From: an uncultured Rhodopila sp.
GTDB lineage: Bacteria; Pseudomonadota; Alphaproteobacteria; Acetobacterales; Acetobacteraceae
Assembly: GCF_903944925.1 (NCBI RefSeq)
Contig: NZ_CAJATU010000137.1
Location: 1-39,028 of the forward strand
Reading direction: 5' to 3'
Length of the DNA stretch: 39,028 nt
Shown: piece after piece, positions 1 to 7,735 of the stretch
Numbering within the stretch: the first letter of the stretch is position 1
Layout: the number at the start of each line of letters is the position of its first letter
The notes under the pieces: model-generated
The model's input: the letters and a program-made list of their open reading frames with translations, nothing else
Told to the model about the DNA's origin: nothing
The model's database searches: none
Translations under genes and position numbers: made by a program

Positions 1-80
1 CGGCCACCGACGCGGCCACCCGCGCGGCCACCTACGCGGCCACCGGCGCGGCCACCGACGCGGCCACCGACGCGGCCACC
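1..80 (+). repeat. 12-bp in-frame tandem repeat, left end
   Basis: A partial unit (positions 1-8) is followed by six full 12-bp units of the form NNCGCGGCCACC, giving the codons D, R, Y, G, D, D followed each time by Ala-Ala-Thr. The variable part is the first codon only. The array continues the one at 38933-39028. A unit of 12 bp keeps the reading frame whatever the copy number. Confidence 0.95.
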
Positions 81-866
81 GACGAAGAACCCTTCGTTCG
101 ATTGGCGCGCGAGATCCTGGGCGAGCACGCTGTATTTGGGCTGCGCTGCGCGCAGAACTGGCATTCGATGTATCAGGGCGGCAACATGTGGAGCGCCTGG
201 GACTGCTACCTCACCGCGTTCCGCGACATCCTCGGGTTGAAGCTGCCGGAGTACGAGAAGTACTCCGCGTGGGAGGAAGCCGCGACGAACGGTGGCTTCC
301 GGATCATGCACGATGAATTCTGCATGATCTCCGACTTCCCGTGCCGGTTGAAGGTCGATGAGCAGAACCGACCTCACAGCGCGGACGGCCCATCGCACGA
401 ATGGCGCGATGGTTGGAAGCTGTACCACTGGCACGGCGTGCGCTTGGACGGCCAGATCATCGAGCGGCCCGAAACGATCACCGTCCAGCAGATCGAGGCG
501 CAGACCAACGCCGAGATTCGGCGCGTGATGATCGAGCGTTATGGCGCGGCGCGGTACTTGAAAGACAGCGGCGCGCAGATCGTGCAGACGCTGCCGGCGG
601 ACCATCCGATCAAGGGGCTGCGCACCGCGTGCCTGATGGCGAAGGCCGTCCCCGGCGACGAGACGATCGTCATGATCGACCTCCTGAACTCGACCCCGGA
701 GCCGGATGGTACGACTAAGCGCTACACATTGCGTGTTGACCCGAACGCCTACGGTGGCGCGGCCTCGCGCGATTGCCACGCCGCGGCTGCCTCTACTTGG
801 CGCAACGCCGATGGATCGCTGGCGTTTAAGAAGCCGGCGGACTATGCGCCGATGTTTGAGTCATAA
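3..866 (+). CDS. DUF6745-family protein, C-terminal part (gene continues from the right edge of the window)
   Basis: This frame is open from base 3, so the 5' end lies outside this end of the window. It first encodes about six AATD/R/Y/G repeats and then a globular region. That region contains DEQNRPHSADGP, a WHGVRLDG segment, ITVQQIEAQTNAEIRRVMIERYG, and near the end LLNSTPEPDG. From memory these are the characteristic blocks of DUF6745, a family of unknown function. The N-terminal family blocks are missing here but are present at 38663-39028 at the other end. Joining the ends over the 8-bp shared sequence keeps the frame and gives about 407 residues. A TTG at 102 is an in-frame alternative start, but it would begin after the repeats and I think it unlikely. 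The molecular function is unknown. Confidence 0.85.
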   Translation, partial: ATDAATRAATYAATGAATDAATDAATDEEPFVRLAREILGEHAVFGLRCAQNWHSMYQGGNMWSAWDCYLTAFRDILGLKLPEYEKYSAWEEAATNGGFRIMHDEFCMISDFPCRLKVDEQNRPHSADGPSHEWRDGWKLYHWHGVRLDGQIIERPETITVQQIEAQTNAEIRRVMIERYGAARYLKDSGAQIVQTLPADHPIKGLRTACLMAKAVPGDETIVMIDLLNSTPEPDGTTKRYTLRVDPNAYGGAASRDCHAAAASTWRNADGSLAFKKPADYAPMFES

Positions 867-891
867 GCATCTAAACCAGAGGGATAGTAAA

Positions 892-1266
892 ATGACAGAT
901 CCTGTTCGCCAGCAATGGTCAGAAGAAGAATTGCGGGAAGCTGCGATGGAATTTATGCGCGTCGATTTTGGACTACCGCCGCGCGATGACCAGGAGGCGC
1001 GGGCTCGCTGGTATGAGCGCCTTGGGTTGATTGTCTCGTTTACGTCGTGGCTTTGGACGACCAACTCACACACTGAATTGCGCGCGAACGGTATTCCATG
1101 TGACGCGTGGGATTCGCGATGCACTCAATACGCTGGCATGCTGCGCAAAGCATCTTTTCTGATGCAGACGGCCAGCGCGCACGACAAAGACATGCAGGCA
1201 TTCATTGCTGATGTCGAGCGGCTTTGCGGTAACTCATACCAGACCCATCGAGAGGTGAACGAATGA
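892..1266 (+). CDS. Small hypothetical protein (124 aa)
   Basis: The protein starts at the ATG at 892, preceded by an AGAGGGA ribosome-binding site, 25 bp after the DUF6745 gene. Longer upstream starts would overlap that gene out of frame and lack support. The product is helical and acidic with a Trp-rich middle (SFTSWLWTTN), three cysteines and no recognisable catalytic motif. Its stop overlaps the next start by four bases (ATGA), so the two are probably translated together. It belongs to the end of the rightward early block. I do not recognise the family; small unknown early phage proteins are often host-takeover or anti-defence factors, but nothing here shows that. Confidence 0.75.
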   Translation: MTDPVRQQWSEEELREAAMEFMRVDFGLPPRDDQEARARWYERLGLIVSFTSWLWTTNSHTELRANGIPCDAWDSRCTQYAGMLRKASFLMQTASAHDKDMQAFIADVERLCGNSYQTHREVNE

Positions 1267-1478
1267 AGATCCCGGAAATTGTGCATCGAGATTTAAGAGA
1301 AGCTGTCGAGTCCGCCATTCTTTTTGGCGTCTCAGCCCGCGAATTTATGGTGGAAGTTGCCCAACATTGGGACGATGCGCTGGCAGAAAAACGGCGTTTT
1401 GATGCACAAACGTTTGCCGAAGCCGTCCGCCGTCGTAACTCGTCACAGTCTCCCATCGGGGGAGATGACCATGGCTGA
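1263..1478 (+). CDS. Small hypothetical protein (71 aa)
   Basis: The start ATG overlaps the previous stop (ATGA at 1263-1266) and has GAGAGGTG upstream. The protein is predicted to be mostly helical (LREAVESAIL, REFMVEVAQHWDDALAEKRRFDAQTF) with an acidic and basic mix, and ends in a short flexible tail. There is no membrane segment or signal peptide. It is the last clear rightward gene before the convergent junction with the late cluster. Function unknown. Confidence 0.7.
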   Translation: MKIPEIVHRDLREAVESAILFGVSAREFMVEVAQHWDDALAEKRRFDAQTFAEAVRRRNSSQSPIGGDDHG

Positions 1479-1515
1479 CGAGTTTGAGCTATACGACGCA
1501 TCCCAGTTGCGATGA
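1471..1515 (+). CDS. Possible 14-residue leader-type peptide
   Basis: An ATG at 1471 has a good GGGGGAG site six bases upstream and opens a frame of only 14 codons ending at a TGA at 1513-1515. An in-frame ATG at 1465 is too close to that site. The peptide is acidic (MADEFELYDASQLR). It may be a genuine micro-protein or just the initiation site for a neighbouring frame. Confidence is low because of its length. Confidence 0.3.
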   Translation: MADEFELYDASQLR

Positions 1516-1591
1516 GTGCGGGTTCCGGCACGGTTGGCACAAGGTCGGATGCTCGCTGCGATTACGCCAGCCTGATGCCGATGGTAAGTAG
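1484..1591 (+). CDS. Possible small zinc-binding peptide (about 35 aa)
   Basis: In the frame open between 1469 and 1591, the codons encode HPSCDECGFRHGWHKVGC and a basic tail before TAG. The Cys-x2-Cys, His and further Cys spacing resembles a small zinc ribbon of the kind seen in short phage proteins. Only CTG (1475) and TTG (1484) are available as starts, and the frame overlaps the 14-codon ORF at 1471-1515. A frameshift from that ORF, or a sequencing error, would join the two. The composition is protein-like, but the start is unproven. Confidence 0.3.
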   Translation: MSYTTHPSCDECGFRHGWHKVGCSLRLRQPDADGK

Positions 1592-1628
1592 GATCTCCCT
1601 CACCCTCGCCGTCATCGCCCTGGTCGAC

Positions 1629-1901
1629 CTACTGGCCGTCACGCTCCCGCATCAGCCCTCGTTCTACTGTAGGCATTACCCGGTGCATTGCGAGCGACCC
1701 GCGCACCGTCCCGCGCACAGAATGGAATCTGACCGGCTTGGGCGGCGGACCATAGTACCCGCAGTTCGCCAGCATCTTGTGCAAGGACTGCCGGCAGACG
1801 CCAGCTCGGCGCGCCATCTCGGACTTGTTGCCGTTGCACAGGATGTCGAGCTGTAGCCAGTACTCCATCTGCGCCCGGCGCATGGCCTTCTCGTAGGTCA
1901 T
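1629..1901 (-). CDS. Fis-type helix-turn-helix DNA-binding protein (90 aa)
   Basis: The centre of the protein reads as a Fis/NtrC-type C-terminal HTH: a long helix (MRRAQMEYWLQL) is followed by NGNKSEMARRAGVCRQSLHKML, closely matching the classic GNKSEAARxLGIxRxTLYxKL pattern. I chose the ATG at 1901 because it overlaps the stop of the upstream beta-helix gene by four bases (TCAT on the plus strand). An upstream start at 1955 would create a 58-base overlap. It is the last gene of the leftward late transcript and faces the early block. A late-expressed DNA-binding protein at this convergent junction could shut down early transcription, which is inference. Confidence 0.75.
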   Translation of the reverse strand: MTYEKAMRRAQMEYWLQLDILCNGNKSEMARRAGVCRQSLHKMLANCGYYGPPPKPVRFHSVRGTVRGSLAMHRVMPTVERGLMRERDGQ

Positions 1902-3415
1902 TGCGAATAGCTCGGCGTGGTCCCAGACGGCAGGGTGTACCCGGGAGGTCCCCATCCGCCCTGGATCGTCACGAAGGTCGACCCGGTGTACGTGGCCCCG
2001 GAGAGGTTGGGATTCGTGGAAGTGATCGGGGATACATCGCTCCCGTTCGTCAGGTTGCCCGTGGTATCCAGCGACCCGGAGCCGTAGTTGTAGTAGAGGT
2101 TATTCGAAATGGTCGGCACCACGATCCCGACAGACTCAGGGTAAGCGTGAGGCCCGATCCCGGCGCCCCAGGTCTCCTGAGACCCGGACCATTTGCCGAT
2201 GAAGATGTTGCCCGTGACCACGTTCCCCGACATCGATTTGCTCGAGAAGTCCGCCGGCGCATAGACCGCATCCACGATTTGGGGCGAGGTCGACAGGTCG
2301 GCAATGTTCCCGGAGAACGTGATGTTGTTGCCGCCGTTGGTCCACAGGATCGAGGTACCGGAGTTGGTGCCAAGGTAGGAGTTCACGACATGCCCGGTGT
2401 TGCCGACCACGTTACCGGTGATTGTGACGCCCTGGGAGCCGTCATCGAGGTAAAAGGCAATATCCCTAGGGGTCGAGGTCGTGCCGGTCGAGGCGACGCC
2501 CTGGTAGTCCCGTATGAAGTTGTTCGTGATGATGCTGGGGCTGGAATTCTGGAAGCGGTTCACGAGGTAGATCGCACCCGAGTCGCCTTGCTGCGTATTC
2601 GTGTACAAGATCGCGTTGTTCTTGATCAAGAGGCCCGCGTAATTCTGCCCCTGATTCGTGGCCGCCGACTTGTCGATGATGGTGATGCCGGCGCCGTACT
2701 GGTTCAGGATCGCGTTATTGGCAATGGTCGTATTCGTGACGGTCCCGATCTGGAATATCGCATCAATCGGAAACGCCCCTTGCGGGGCCGCGTAGCCGTT
2801 TTGGATGATGCAATTCTCAATGGTGGTGTTGTTCGCCGCAGAGGTCGAGTTGGGAAAGAATACCCCGGACTCCGCAGGGCCGCCGTGCAGGCCGACCGCG
2901 AATACCTCGAAGTTCTGCATCGTCAGTCCGTTGATCGTGATCCCCGTCGCCCCGTCAATGGTGATCAGGTTGTACCCCGTGGTCGAACTGGACGAGCCTC
3001 CGTCCAAGATCGGCGCGTCATACCCGTCCGGTGCGTAGTAGCTCCACGTCTCTCCGGAATCGGCAGTGACCAGCGCCAGCGGCGTGGTTAGGCTGTACGT
3101 TCCGCCTCGCAGGTAGGTCGTCTTGGTGTAGGTCGAGCCCTGCATCGCCGTCTGGGCTTTGGCGAGGGTGAGGAACGGCTGGGCGAGCGTTCCCGGGTTG
3201 GAGTCGCTACCGTAGGGGCTGACGTAGAACGCCGTGCTTGAGCCCGTACCGATCGCCACGCCGTTGATATAGATCCCGGTCGCGTTGATGGTCCCAGCCC
3301 CTTGTGAGCCGCCCGTCGCGCCCCCCACGACGATCGCGGGGAACGTCGCTGGGTTGGGGATCACTTGGGCCGTGGCTGTGCAAGCACACAGGAGTAACGC
3401 GGCGAATCGCTTCAA
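1898..3415 (-). CDS. Exported right-handed beta-helix protein (505 aa)
   Basis: The N-terminus is a convincing Sec signal (basic MKR, a hydrophobic core, likely cleavage after TATA before QVIPNP). The next recognisable block, YVSPYGSDSNPGTLAQPF, is the DUF1565-like entry motif of right-handed parallel beta-helix proteins. It is followed by many NNTTIEN/IKNNAI-type rungs typical of PbH1 repeats. Such proteins are usually polysaccharide-binding or degrading tail spikes. The start is a TTG with GAGG about eight bases upstream; the nearby ATG is out of frame. It is the last of five consecutive genes with export signals. Whether it is a virion spike or a secreted enzyme cannot be decided from sequence. 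Confidence 0.85.
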   Translation of the reverse strand: MKRFAALLLCACTATAQVIPNPATFPAIVVGGATGGSQGAGTINATGIYINGVAIGTGSSTAFYVSPYGSDSNPGTLAQPFLTLAKAQTAMQGSTYTKTTYLRGGTYSLTTPLALVTADSGETWSYYAPDGYDAPILDGGSSSSTTGYNLITIDGATGITINGLTMQNFEVFAVGLHGGPAESGVFFPNSTSAANNTTIENCIIQNGYAAPQGAFPIDAIFQIGTVTNTTIANNAILNQYGAGITIIDKSAATNQGQNYAGLLIKNNAILYTNTQQGDSGAIYLVNRFQNSSPSIITNNFIRDYQGVASTGTTSTPRDIAFYLDDGSQGVTITGNVVGNTGHVVNSYLGTNSGTSILWTNGGNNITFSGNIADLSTSPQIVDAVYAPADFSSKSMSGNVVTGNIFIGKWSGSQETWGAGIGPHAYPESVGIVVPTISNNLYYNYGSGSLDTTGNLTNGSDVSPITSTNPNLSGATYTGSTFVTIQGGWGPPGYTLPSGTTPSYSQ

Positions 3416-3442
3416 ATCATCAGCCTCTGTGGATGGGGAATA

Positions 3443-4939
3443 TCAATTGAGGCGTTTTCGCCGCAAGCCACTGGTGTCGTAATACTCAGCGCCAACCGGC
3501 ACGCCAGCCGTCGCCGCTGCCGCGTCATTGGCATAGTTGCCAAGGTCACTTGGAACGCTCAGCCATAACGGTTGCAATACAGCCGCCGTGAATTGTGCTT
3601 GATACGTTCCAGGCACAGTCTCGGTTCCTGGGTTGGATGCGATAGGACAAGTGAAAGTCGATGTTCCGGTAAGAGTGCAATTGAAAGTGCCGTTATAACC
3701 GGATGGTGTCGCGCCGGAAATTGTGATCTGCATAGCTCCGGATGTCCCCAATCCATGAGCCGCCGTTGTCGTGTATGTCGCAACGCTGGCGAGCCACGTA
3801 ATCGTACTGATGGCCGCCGATGGGGTTGGTGCAAAGACAGACACGACTTGAGATGGCAGACGTTCATAAAATGAGCCGCATGAAACAGTTCCGCCTGGAT
3901 TGACTATTGCGACGTAGTTTGGCGCCGAGCCGTTGTTTGCATAGCTGTTGCCAGCGAATACTTGACATCCGCTGTTCGAGGAATTACCAAATCGTAAATC
4001 TGCACCTTGCACCAAATCGCCGGCCGCCCCGTTCTCTGCGAAATCGTTGCCGGTAAAATTGTTAGCTCCAGTCACTCCAGAGAAATAGATTCCCGCTCCG
4101 TAATTTCCGTTAAATCTGTTGCCGGTAATTGCATTACCGTTCGATCCACCCGCAAATCTCATTCCCCCGGACGTGCAATCCTGCAAGATGTTGTTGTTAA
4201 ACATGTTGTTCGATGCCGCATTGACATTCAGCCCATACCCTCCGCACCCGTTGATATCGTTTCTGGTGATATCAGTATCCGCTACGCCACTCAAATAAAC
4301 ACCGTCGTTAGCGGCATTTGCCAACATCGAGTCTCTAATGCGCGTGCCTTGGGACAAAGGACTTGCTTGGTACGCGACATATACACTGTATGAACCGTGA
4401 TTCGTGTAGACGTGTATTAACTCGTCAAATGGATTGATTGTATATATGCACGGGATTAACGATAACGCTGCGCAGTCCATCCCAACGCTTTCGATGTGTG
4501 TCCATCCGCCCAGAATAAGCGCACCGCTTTGCGATGTGAAACCGCCACCGCCATTGTTTGGTGTGATCCGCACACATGGCAACGGAACATCACCCGCGTC
4601 ATTGAATGAATAATACCAAGCATAATTTGTTTCCCCTTTGATGACGGCATTGATTGGTGCGGTTATCGGCGACGTGATTTTGTACACCCCGCAAGTGAAA
4701 TACACAATTCGTGAAGGTGAAGAATTGAGCGCCGCTTGTATGGCTGTTGTGCTGTCGTTCGTTCCGCTTGGGTCGGCGCCTAAATCAATCGGGTTGACGG
4801 TGTTTTGCTTGCATGCAGTCGGAGCCCCCGGCGTTGACAGCGTGCAATTACCCATCACCGTCCCGCCAGATTGCGATGGCACTACTTGTGCTGTAGCCAT
4901 CTGCGAAATGCACAAAAACAATAGTGCGCGCTTAATCAA
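3443..4939 (-). CDS. Exported pectate-lyase-superfamily beta-helix protein, tailspike-like (498 aa)
   Basis: A signal peptide (MIKRALLFLCISQMATA, then QVVPSQ) precedes the block NPIDLGADPSGTNDSTTAIQ. This is the standard entry of the Pectate_lyase_3 superfamily found in tailspike depolymerases. About residues 200-320 form regular beta-helix rungs rich in NN, GN and NGG turns. The last 130 residues are different and may be a trimerisation or carbohydrate-binding tip. The start is a TTG overlapping the previous stop (TTGA, 4936-4939); no good ribosome-binding site is visible, so it may depend on coupling. Local GC is about 50% by spot count, well below the genome's usual value, which suggests recent acquisition. 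Confidence 0.85.
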   Translation of the reverse strand: MIKRALLFLCISQMATAQVVPSQSGGTVMGNCTLSTPGAPTACKQNTVNPIDLGADPSGTNDSTTAIQAALNSSPSRIVYFTCGVYKITSPITAPINAVIKGETNYAWYYSFNDAGDVPLPCVRITPNNGGGGFTSQSGALILGGWTHIESVGMDCAALSLIPCIYTINPFDELIHVYTNHGSYSVYVAYQASPLSQGTRIRDSMLANAANDGVYLSGVADTDITRNDINGCGGYGLNVNAASNNMFNNNILQDCTSGGMRFAGGSNGNAITGNRFNGNYGAGIYFSGVTGANNFTGNDFAENGAAGDLVQGADLRFGNSSNSGCQVFAGNSYANNGSAPNYVAIVNPGGTVSCGSFYERLPSQVVSVFAPTPSAAISTITWLASVATYTTTAAHGLGTSGAMQITISGATPSGYNGTFNCTLTGTSTFTCPIASNPGTETVPGTYQAQFTAAVLQPLWLSVPSDLGNYANDAAAATAGVPVGAEYYDTSGLRRKRLN

Positions 4940-5811
4940 TTGTGTGGTACCAGTTTCAGGCTAACGCTATCCAAAATCAGATAATCCGTTGATGCGGTTC
5001 CTATCTGCATGTTTATTTGCAACGTCTGTGCATTCGCGGTGTTTACACTTCCGGTGTTCAAAGCGCCACCTAAATTTGCACTGCATGACGTGCTAGGTGG
5101 AGATATTTGAGCGGTCGCCAATCCCTGATTGGTAATCCAAAAACATCCTCCAGCAGCGGCCACCGCGCTAACACCAAATGCACCCAATTGACTGCCGCCG
5201 AGTTTCCATACGGTGTATTTTGTGTTTCCGTTATTAACGGGTTCAATCAACATGATGCCTTCTAATGCACCGTTGACGCCCATCGAGCCGGCCGGGACAG
5301 TCACAGATACCGATTGCACTTGGGTTGTAGTCTGCGTAAACGTTCCAGCCGTGCACGAAAATGCGGTAGGCGACGCCACGACTTCCGGCTGCCCGCCAGC
5401 ATAAACATTGTTGTATACGGTCGCCGCAGTCGTGCTGCCCCACTCCGTCCAATAAAAACCCGCTGCATTGCTCGTGCAAATGGTATTTGCCGGAAAGTAG
5501 GCATAAGAGTTCCCAATAGTTCTCGGCATGGCCACGACCGCCGACAAGGCGCCATTGTTCGCCATTGTTCCGCTGGACGAGACCACAAATGGAATGCCTG
5601 TTTGCAACAACACTTGCGGAACGTTGTTACCGCCCAGTGTAGTGCACGTAATGTTTCCGGCTGACTGCGTGCAATCGCCGGCCATCGTAATACCCTGCGC
5701 CGCGCCAGCCGTCCCGAGCGTGCCGAGATATTGATTCGCGCTGTACTGCGGACTCACCTGCCCCCACGCGGAGACGGATAGGAGGGCGAGGAGGGGGAGG
5801 AGTTTGCGCAT
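4936..5811 (-). CDS. Exported Gly/Ala/Thr-rich protein of unknown function (291 aa)
   Basis: The N-terminus is a clean Sec signal (MRKLLPLLALLSVSAWG, then QVSPQY). The mature part has paired cysteines (GDCTQSAGNITC; later CTSN, SCTAG, GGCFW, SCSANL), compatible with disulfides in an extracellular protein. The C-terminal half looks like a beta-sandwich (alternating hydrophobics, LQINMQIGTASTDYLILDSVSLKLV), as in jelly-roll carbohydrate-binding domains. The ATG at 5811 shares one base with the preceding stop (TAATG); an ATG-less extension to 5829 is possible but would place extra residues before the signal. I do not recognise the family. It is probably a receptor- or glycan-binding accessory of the adjacent spike. 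Confidence 0.75.
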   Translation of the reverse strand: MRKLLPLLALLSVSAWGQVSPQYSANQYLGTLGTAGAAQGITMAGDCTQSAGNITCTTLGGNNVPQVLLQTGIPFVVSSSGTMANNGALSAVVAMPRTIGNSYAYFPANTICTSNAAGFYWTEWGSTTAATVYNNVYAGGQPEVVASPTAFSCTAGTFTQTTTQVQSVSVTVPAGSMGVNGALEGIMLIEPVNNGNTKYTVWKLGGSQLGAFGVSAVAAAGGCFWITNQGLATAQISPPSTSCSANLGGALNTGSVNTANAQTLQINMQIGTASTDYLILDSVSLKLVPHN

Positions 5812-6197
5812 TAGTGTATGTTCCACCATGTTGACGTGCTCGCTTGATACAGAAAATTATTTGTCGTGGTTCCGCTGCAGCCGCCCGGATCAAGCCAAAC
5901 TGACGCGCCACTCATATTGAAATCCATCGTGCTTGCGCAGCCGATGATCAACAATTGCCCATCACCCGGGGCGGTAGGGAATATCACGGTGCCCATTGTC
6001 ACGTTCCCTGTAGGAGTCAAAAGCACAGCGGTGACATTGTTGGGGATCTGATAAGTAAATCCCGCGCCGACCGAATGGCCCGGAGTGGTGTAAACGTATG
6101 TCACCACGCTCGGCACAACCTGCGCGCAACTGCACCCGCATCCCTGCAACAGCAGAACTACGCTAATGAAAGAGAGGGAAACGAGTTTACGAATCAC
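5811..6197 (-). CDS. Putative lipoprotein / exported beta-domain protein (128 aa)
   Basis: The start is a GTG that overlaps the previous stop (GTGA, 6194-6197), with AAGGAGA about eight bases upstream. A TTG at 6203 is too close to that site. Residues 1-19 are a signal ending in LLLQGC, a fair lipobox, followed by CGCSCAQVVPSV. The small mature domain (about 100 residues) alternates short strands and ends FLYQASTSTWWNIH. This resembles the small beta modules that cap several other structural proteins in this genome. Either lipidation at the first Cys or ordinary cleavage before QVVPSV would fit. Function unknown. Confidence 0.7.
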   Translation of the reverse strand: MIRKLVSLSFISVVLLLQGCGCSCAQVVPSVVTYVYTTPGHSVGAGFTYQIPNNVTAVLLTPTGNVTMGTVIFPTAPGDGQLLIIGCASTMDFNMSGASVWLDPGGCSGTTTNNFLYQASTSTWWNIH

Positions 6198-7735
6198 GGG
6201 CAATCTCCTTCGGCTTGCATGGCAACACAGAATGTGTTGTTGGTTACGCCGGGCATGAAGTCCACTTCAAAGCCGGCTTGAATTGAGTTGAGGTACGCAG
6301 TCGGCGGGATCACCGGCGTCGTGACCACAGTCCCGTTGGCGTACTTGACTGGGTTCCCCGCGTCATCCTTCGGATTCGCCGATGACCAATAGGCGAAGAT
6401 CGGCGCAAGGTCGATGGTCGAGTTCGACAGGCCCCAGGTCGCGAGGCCCGCGTTGCCCGTCGAGATGCAGTTGGGAGCCGGGTACATGAAGATGGTATGC
6501 CCGCCCGCGCTGTTGAACGTCGACTGGTCAATCCACGTGGCGTACTGAATCCCGTTGAAGGTCTTGAGCGAGTAATTGGCACCCTTCAGCACACCGCAGT
6601 AATAGCTGGACCCATTCAACACCTGATCCACGGTATACATCTGAATCGTGAGCTGATAATTGCCGTAGTACGAACAGCCGCCGGACTTGCAATCGGTGTT
6701 CCACAGGTCGGTCTCGAGGAGCGCATCCCATCGCGCGGCGGGGTAAACGGCGGTCGGGGGAGTGAACGCCCAGTGCGCCTTAGCCTTGGTGAGATTTTGG
6801 ACTTGCACGCCCATGTTGGCGTCGGTCGTGAAGTAGGCGTTATTGGCCTGACTCCAACCCCGCGCGATCTGCGGAGCGCCCCGGATCGAATAGGCTTCCG
6901 TGGTCGCAGTGTCCGTGAAGCCCCAGCAGTCCGCTGAGTTGGCCCACATCGACAGACCTGGAATGCCGGCCCAGTTGTTCGTGTTGAGCTCGTACAGGCC
7001 GTAAACCTTCGAGCCTGAGACTGTCGCGCTTGAGGCGGACTGCGCGCAGGTCGGAGGCGGCGTGTTTGTGGCGATCGGGCTGGCCGTCGATACCCACGTC
7101 GTACCGTTCCATGACCACCACAAGGTGGCTGAAGTCGACTGGTAGATGGTCGTGCCATCCCAGTAAACCTCGACCACAGCCGCACTGAACCCGGCCGGCT
7201 TGCCATTCTCCTGCACCACACCACCCACCAGCGTCCAGATATTGCCGGAGGTGTCCACGATCTGCGCGGCCGTCGGGATGCTGGTCCCCTTCGGGCTGGT
7301 CGTCGCCACGATGGCCGTACAGGCCCCCGCCGGGGGAGGGCTGACGGACTGCACCGCCCAGCTCGTCGCACCCGCAGGACAGTTGTACTGCGTGGTGGCC
7401 TGATACGTCCCCGTGTACCCGGCAGGGCAGGCGGTGGTAGACACAATCGCAGGGCCGGTCCCGTTGGGGTTGAGCGGCCCACAAGCCGACGTAGGAGCCG
7501 TGCCGGTGATGGGATTTGCCGACAGGTACGCAGCCACGGCGGCGGCGACTTGGGCATCCGTAGGGCCCGGTCCGGCCGGCCCTTGAGCGCCAGCAGGACC
7601 AGCGGGGCCAGTCGCGCCGGTCGGACCCACCGGGCCGGCCACCGTCGGGACTTGGATGACCTGAGACGGGATGGTGATCGAGGTGGTCTGCGCCAGCACC
7701 GAGGCGGACAGCAGGCATAGCAATAGCGTTCTCAC
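6194..7735 (-). CDS. Exported collagen-like protein with a possible GH12-like lectin/hydrolase domain (513 aa)
   Basis: A short signal (MRTLLLCLLSASVLA, then QTTS) is followed by about eight Gly-x-y triplets (GPVGPTGATGPAGPAGAQ...), a collagen-like trimerising rod common in tail fibres. About residues 230-513 look like a concanavalin-type sandwich. YELNTNNWAG, the strand YQLTIQMYTV and the ending YLNSIQAGFEVDF recall GH12 glucanases. If that is right, the usual nucleophile Glu is Gln here, so the domain may only bind sugar. The start is a GTG overlapping the previous stop (GTGA, 7732-7735), with AGGAGA upstream. The fibre part is firm; the GH12 assignment is tentative. Confidence 0.75.
   Translation of the reverse strand: MRTLLLCLLSASVLAQTTSITIPSQVIQVPTVAGPVGPTGATGPAGPAGAQGPAGPGPTDAQVAAAVAAYLSANPITGTAPTSACGPLNPNGTGPAIVSTTACPAGYTGTYQATTQYNCPAGATSWAVQSVSPPPAGACTAIVATTSPKGTSIPTAAQIVDTSGNIWTLVGGVVQENGKPAGFSAAVVEVYWDGTTIYQSTSATLWWSWNGTTWVSTASPIATNTPPPTCAQSASSATVSGSKVYGLYELNTNNWAGIPGLSMWANSADCWGFTDTATTEAYSIRGAPQIARGWSQANNAYFTTDANMGVQVQNLTKAKAHWAFTPPTAVYPAARWDALLETDLWNTDCKSGGCSYYGNYQLTIQMYTVDQVLNGSSYYCGVLKGANYSLKTFNGIQYATWIDQSTFNSAGGHTIFMYPAPNCISTGNAGLATWGLSNSTIDLAPIFAYWSSANPKDDAGNPVKYANGTVVTTPVIPPTAYLNSIQAGFEVDFMPGVTNNTFCVAMQAEGDCP

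Noticed and set aside
1512..1856. Plus-strand frame with a hydrophobic stretch starting at ATGA 1512
   Set aside because: More than half is antisense to the clear Fis-like HTH gene and is Arg/His/Pro-rich there; only the start context is attractive.
1901..3091. Plus-strand frame (396 codons) opposite the beta-helix protein
   Set aside because: The sense strand has a signal peptide and beta-helix repeats; the antisense product is Arg/Asp/Val/Gly-rich without recognisable features.
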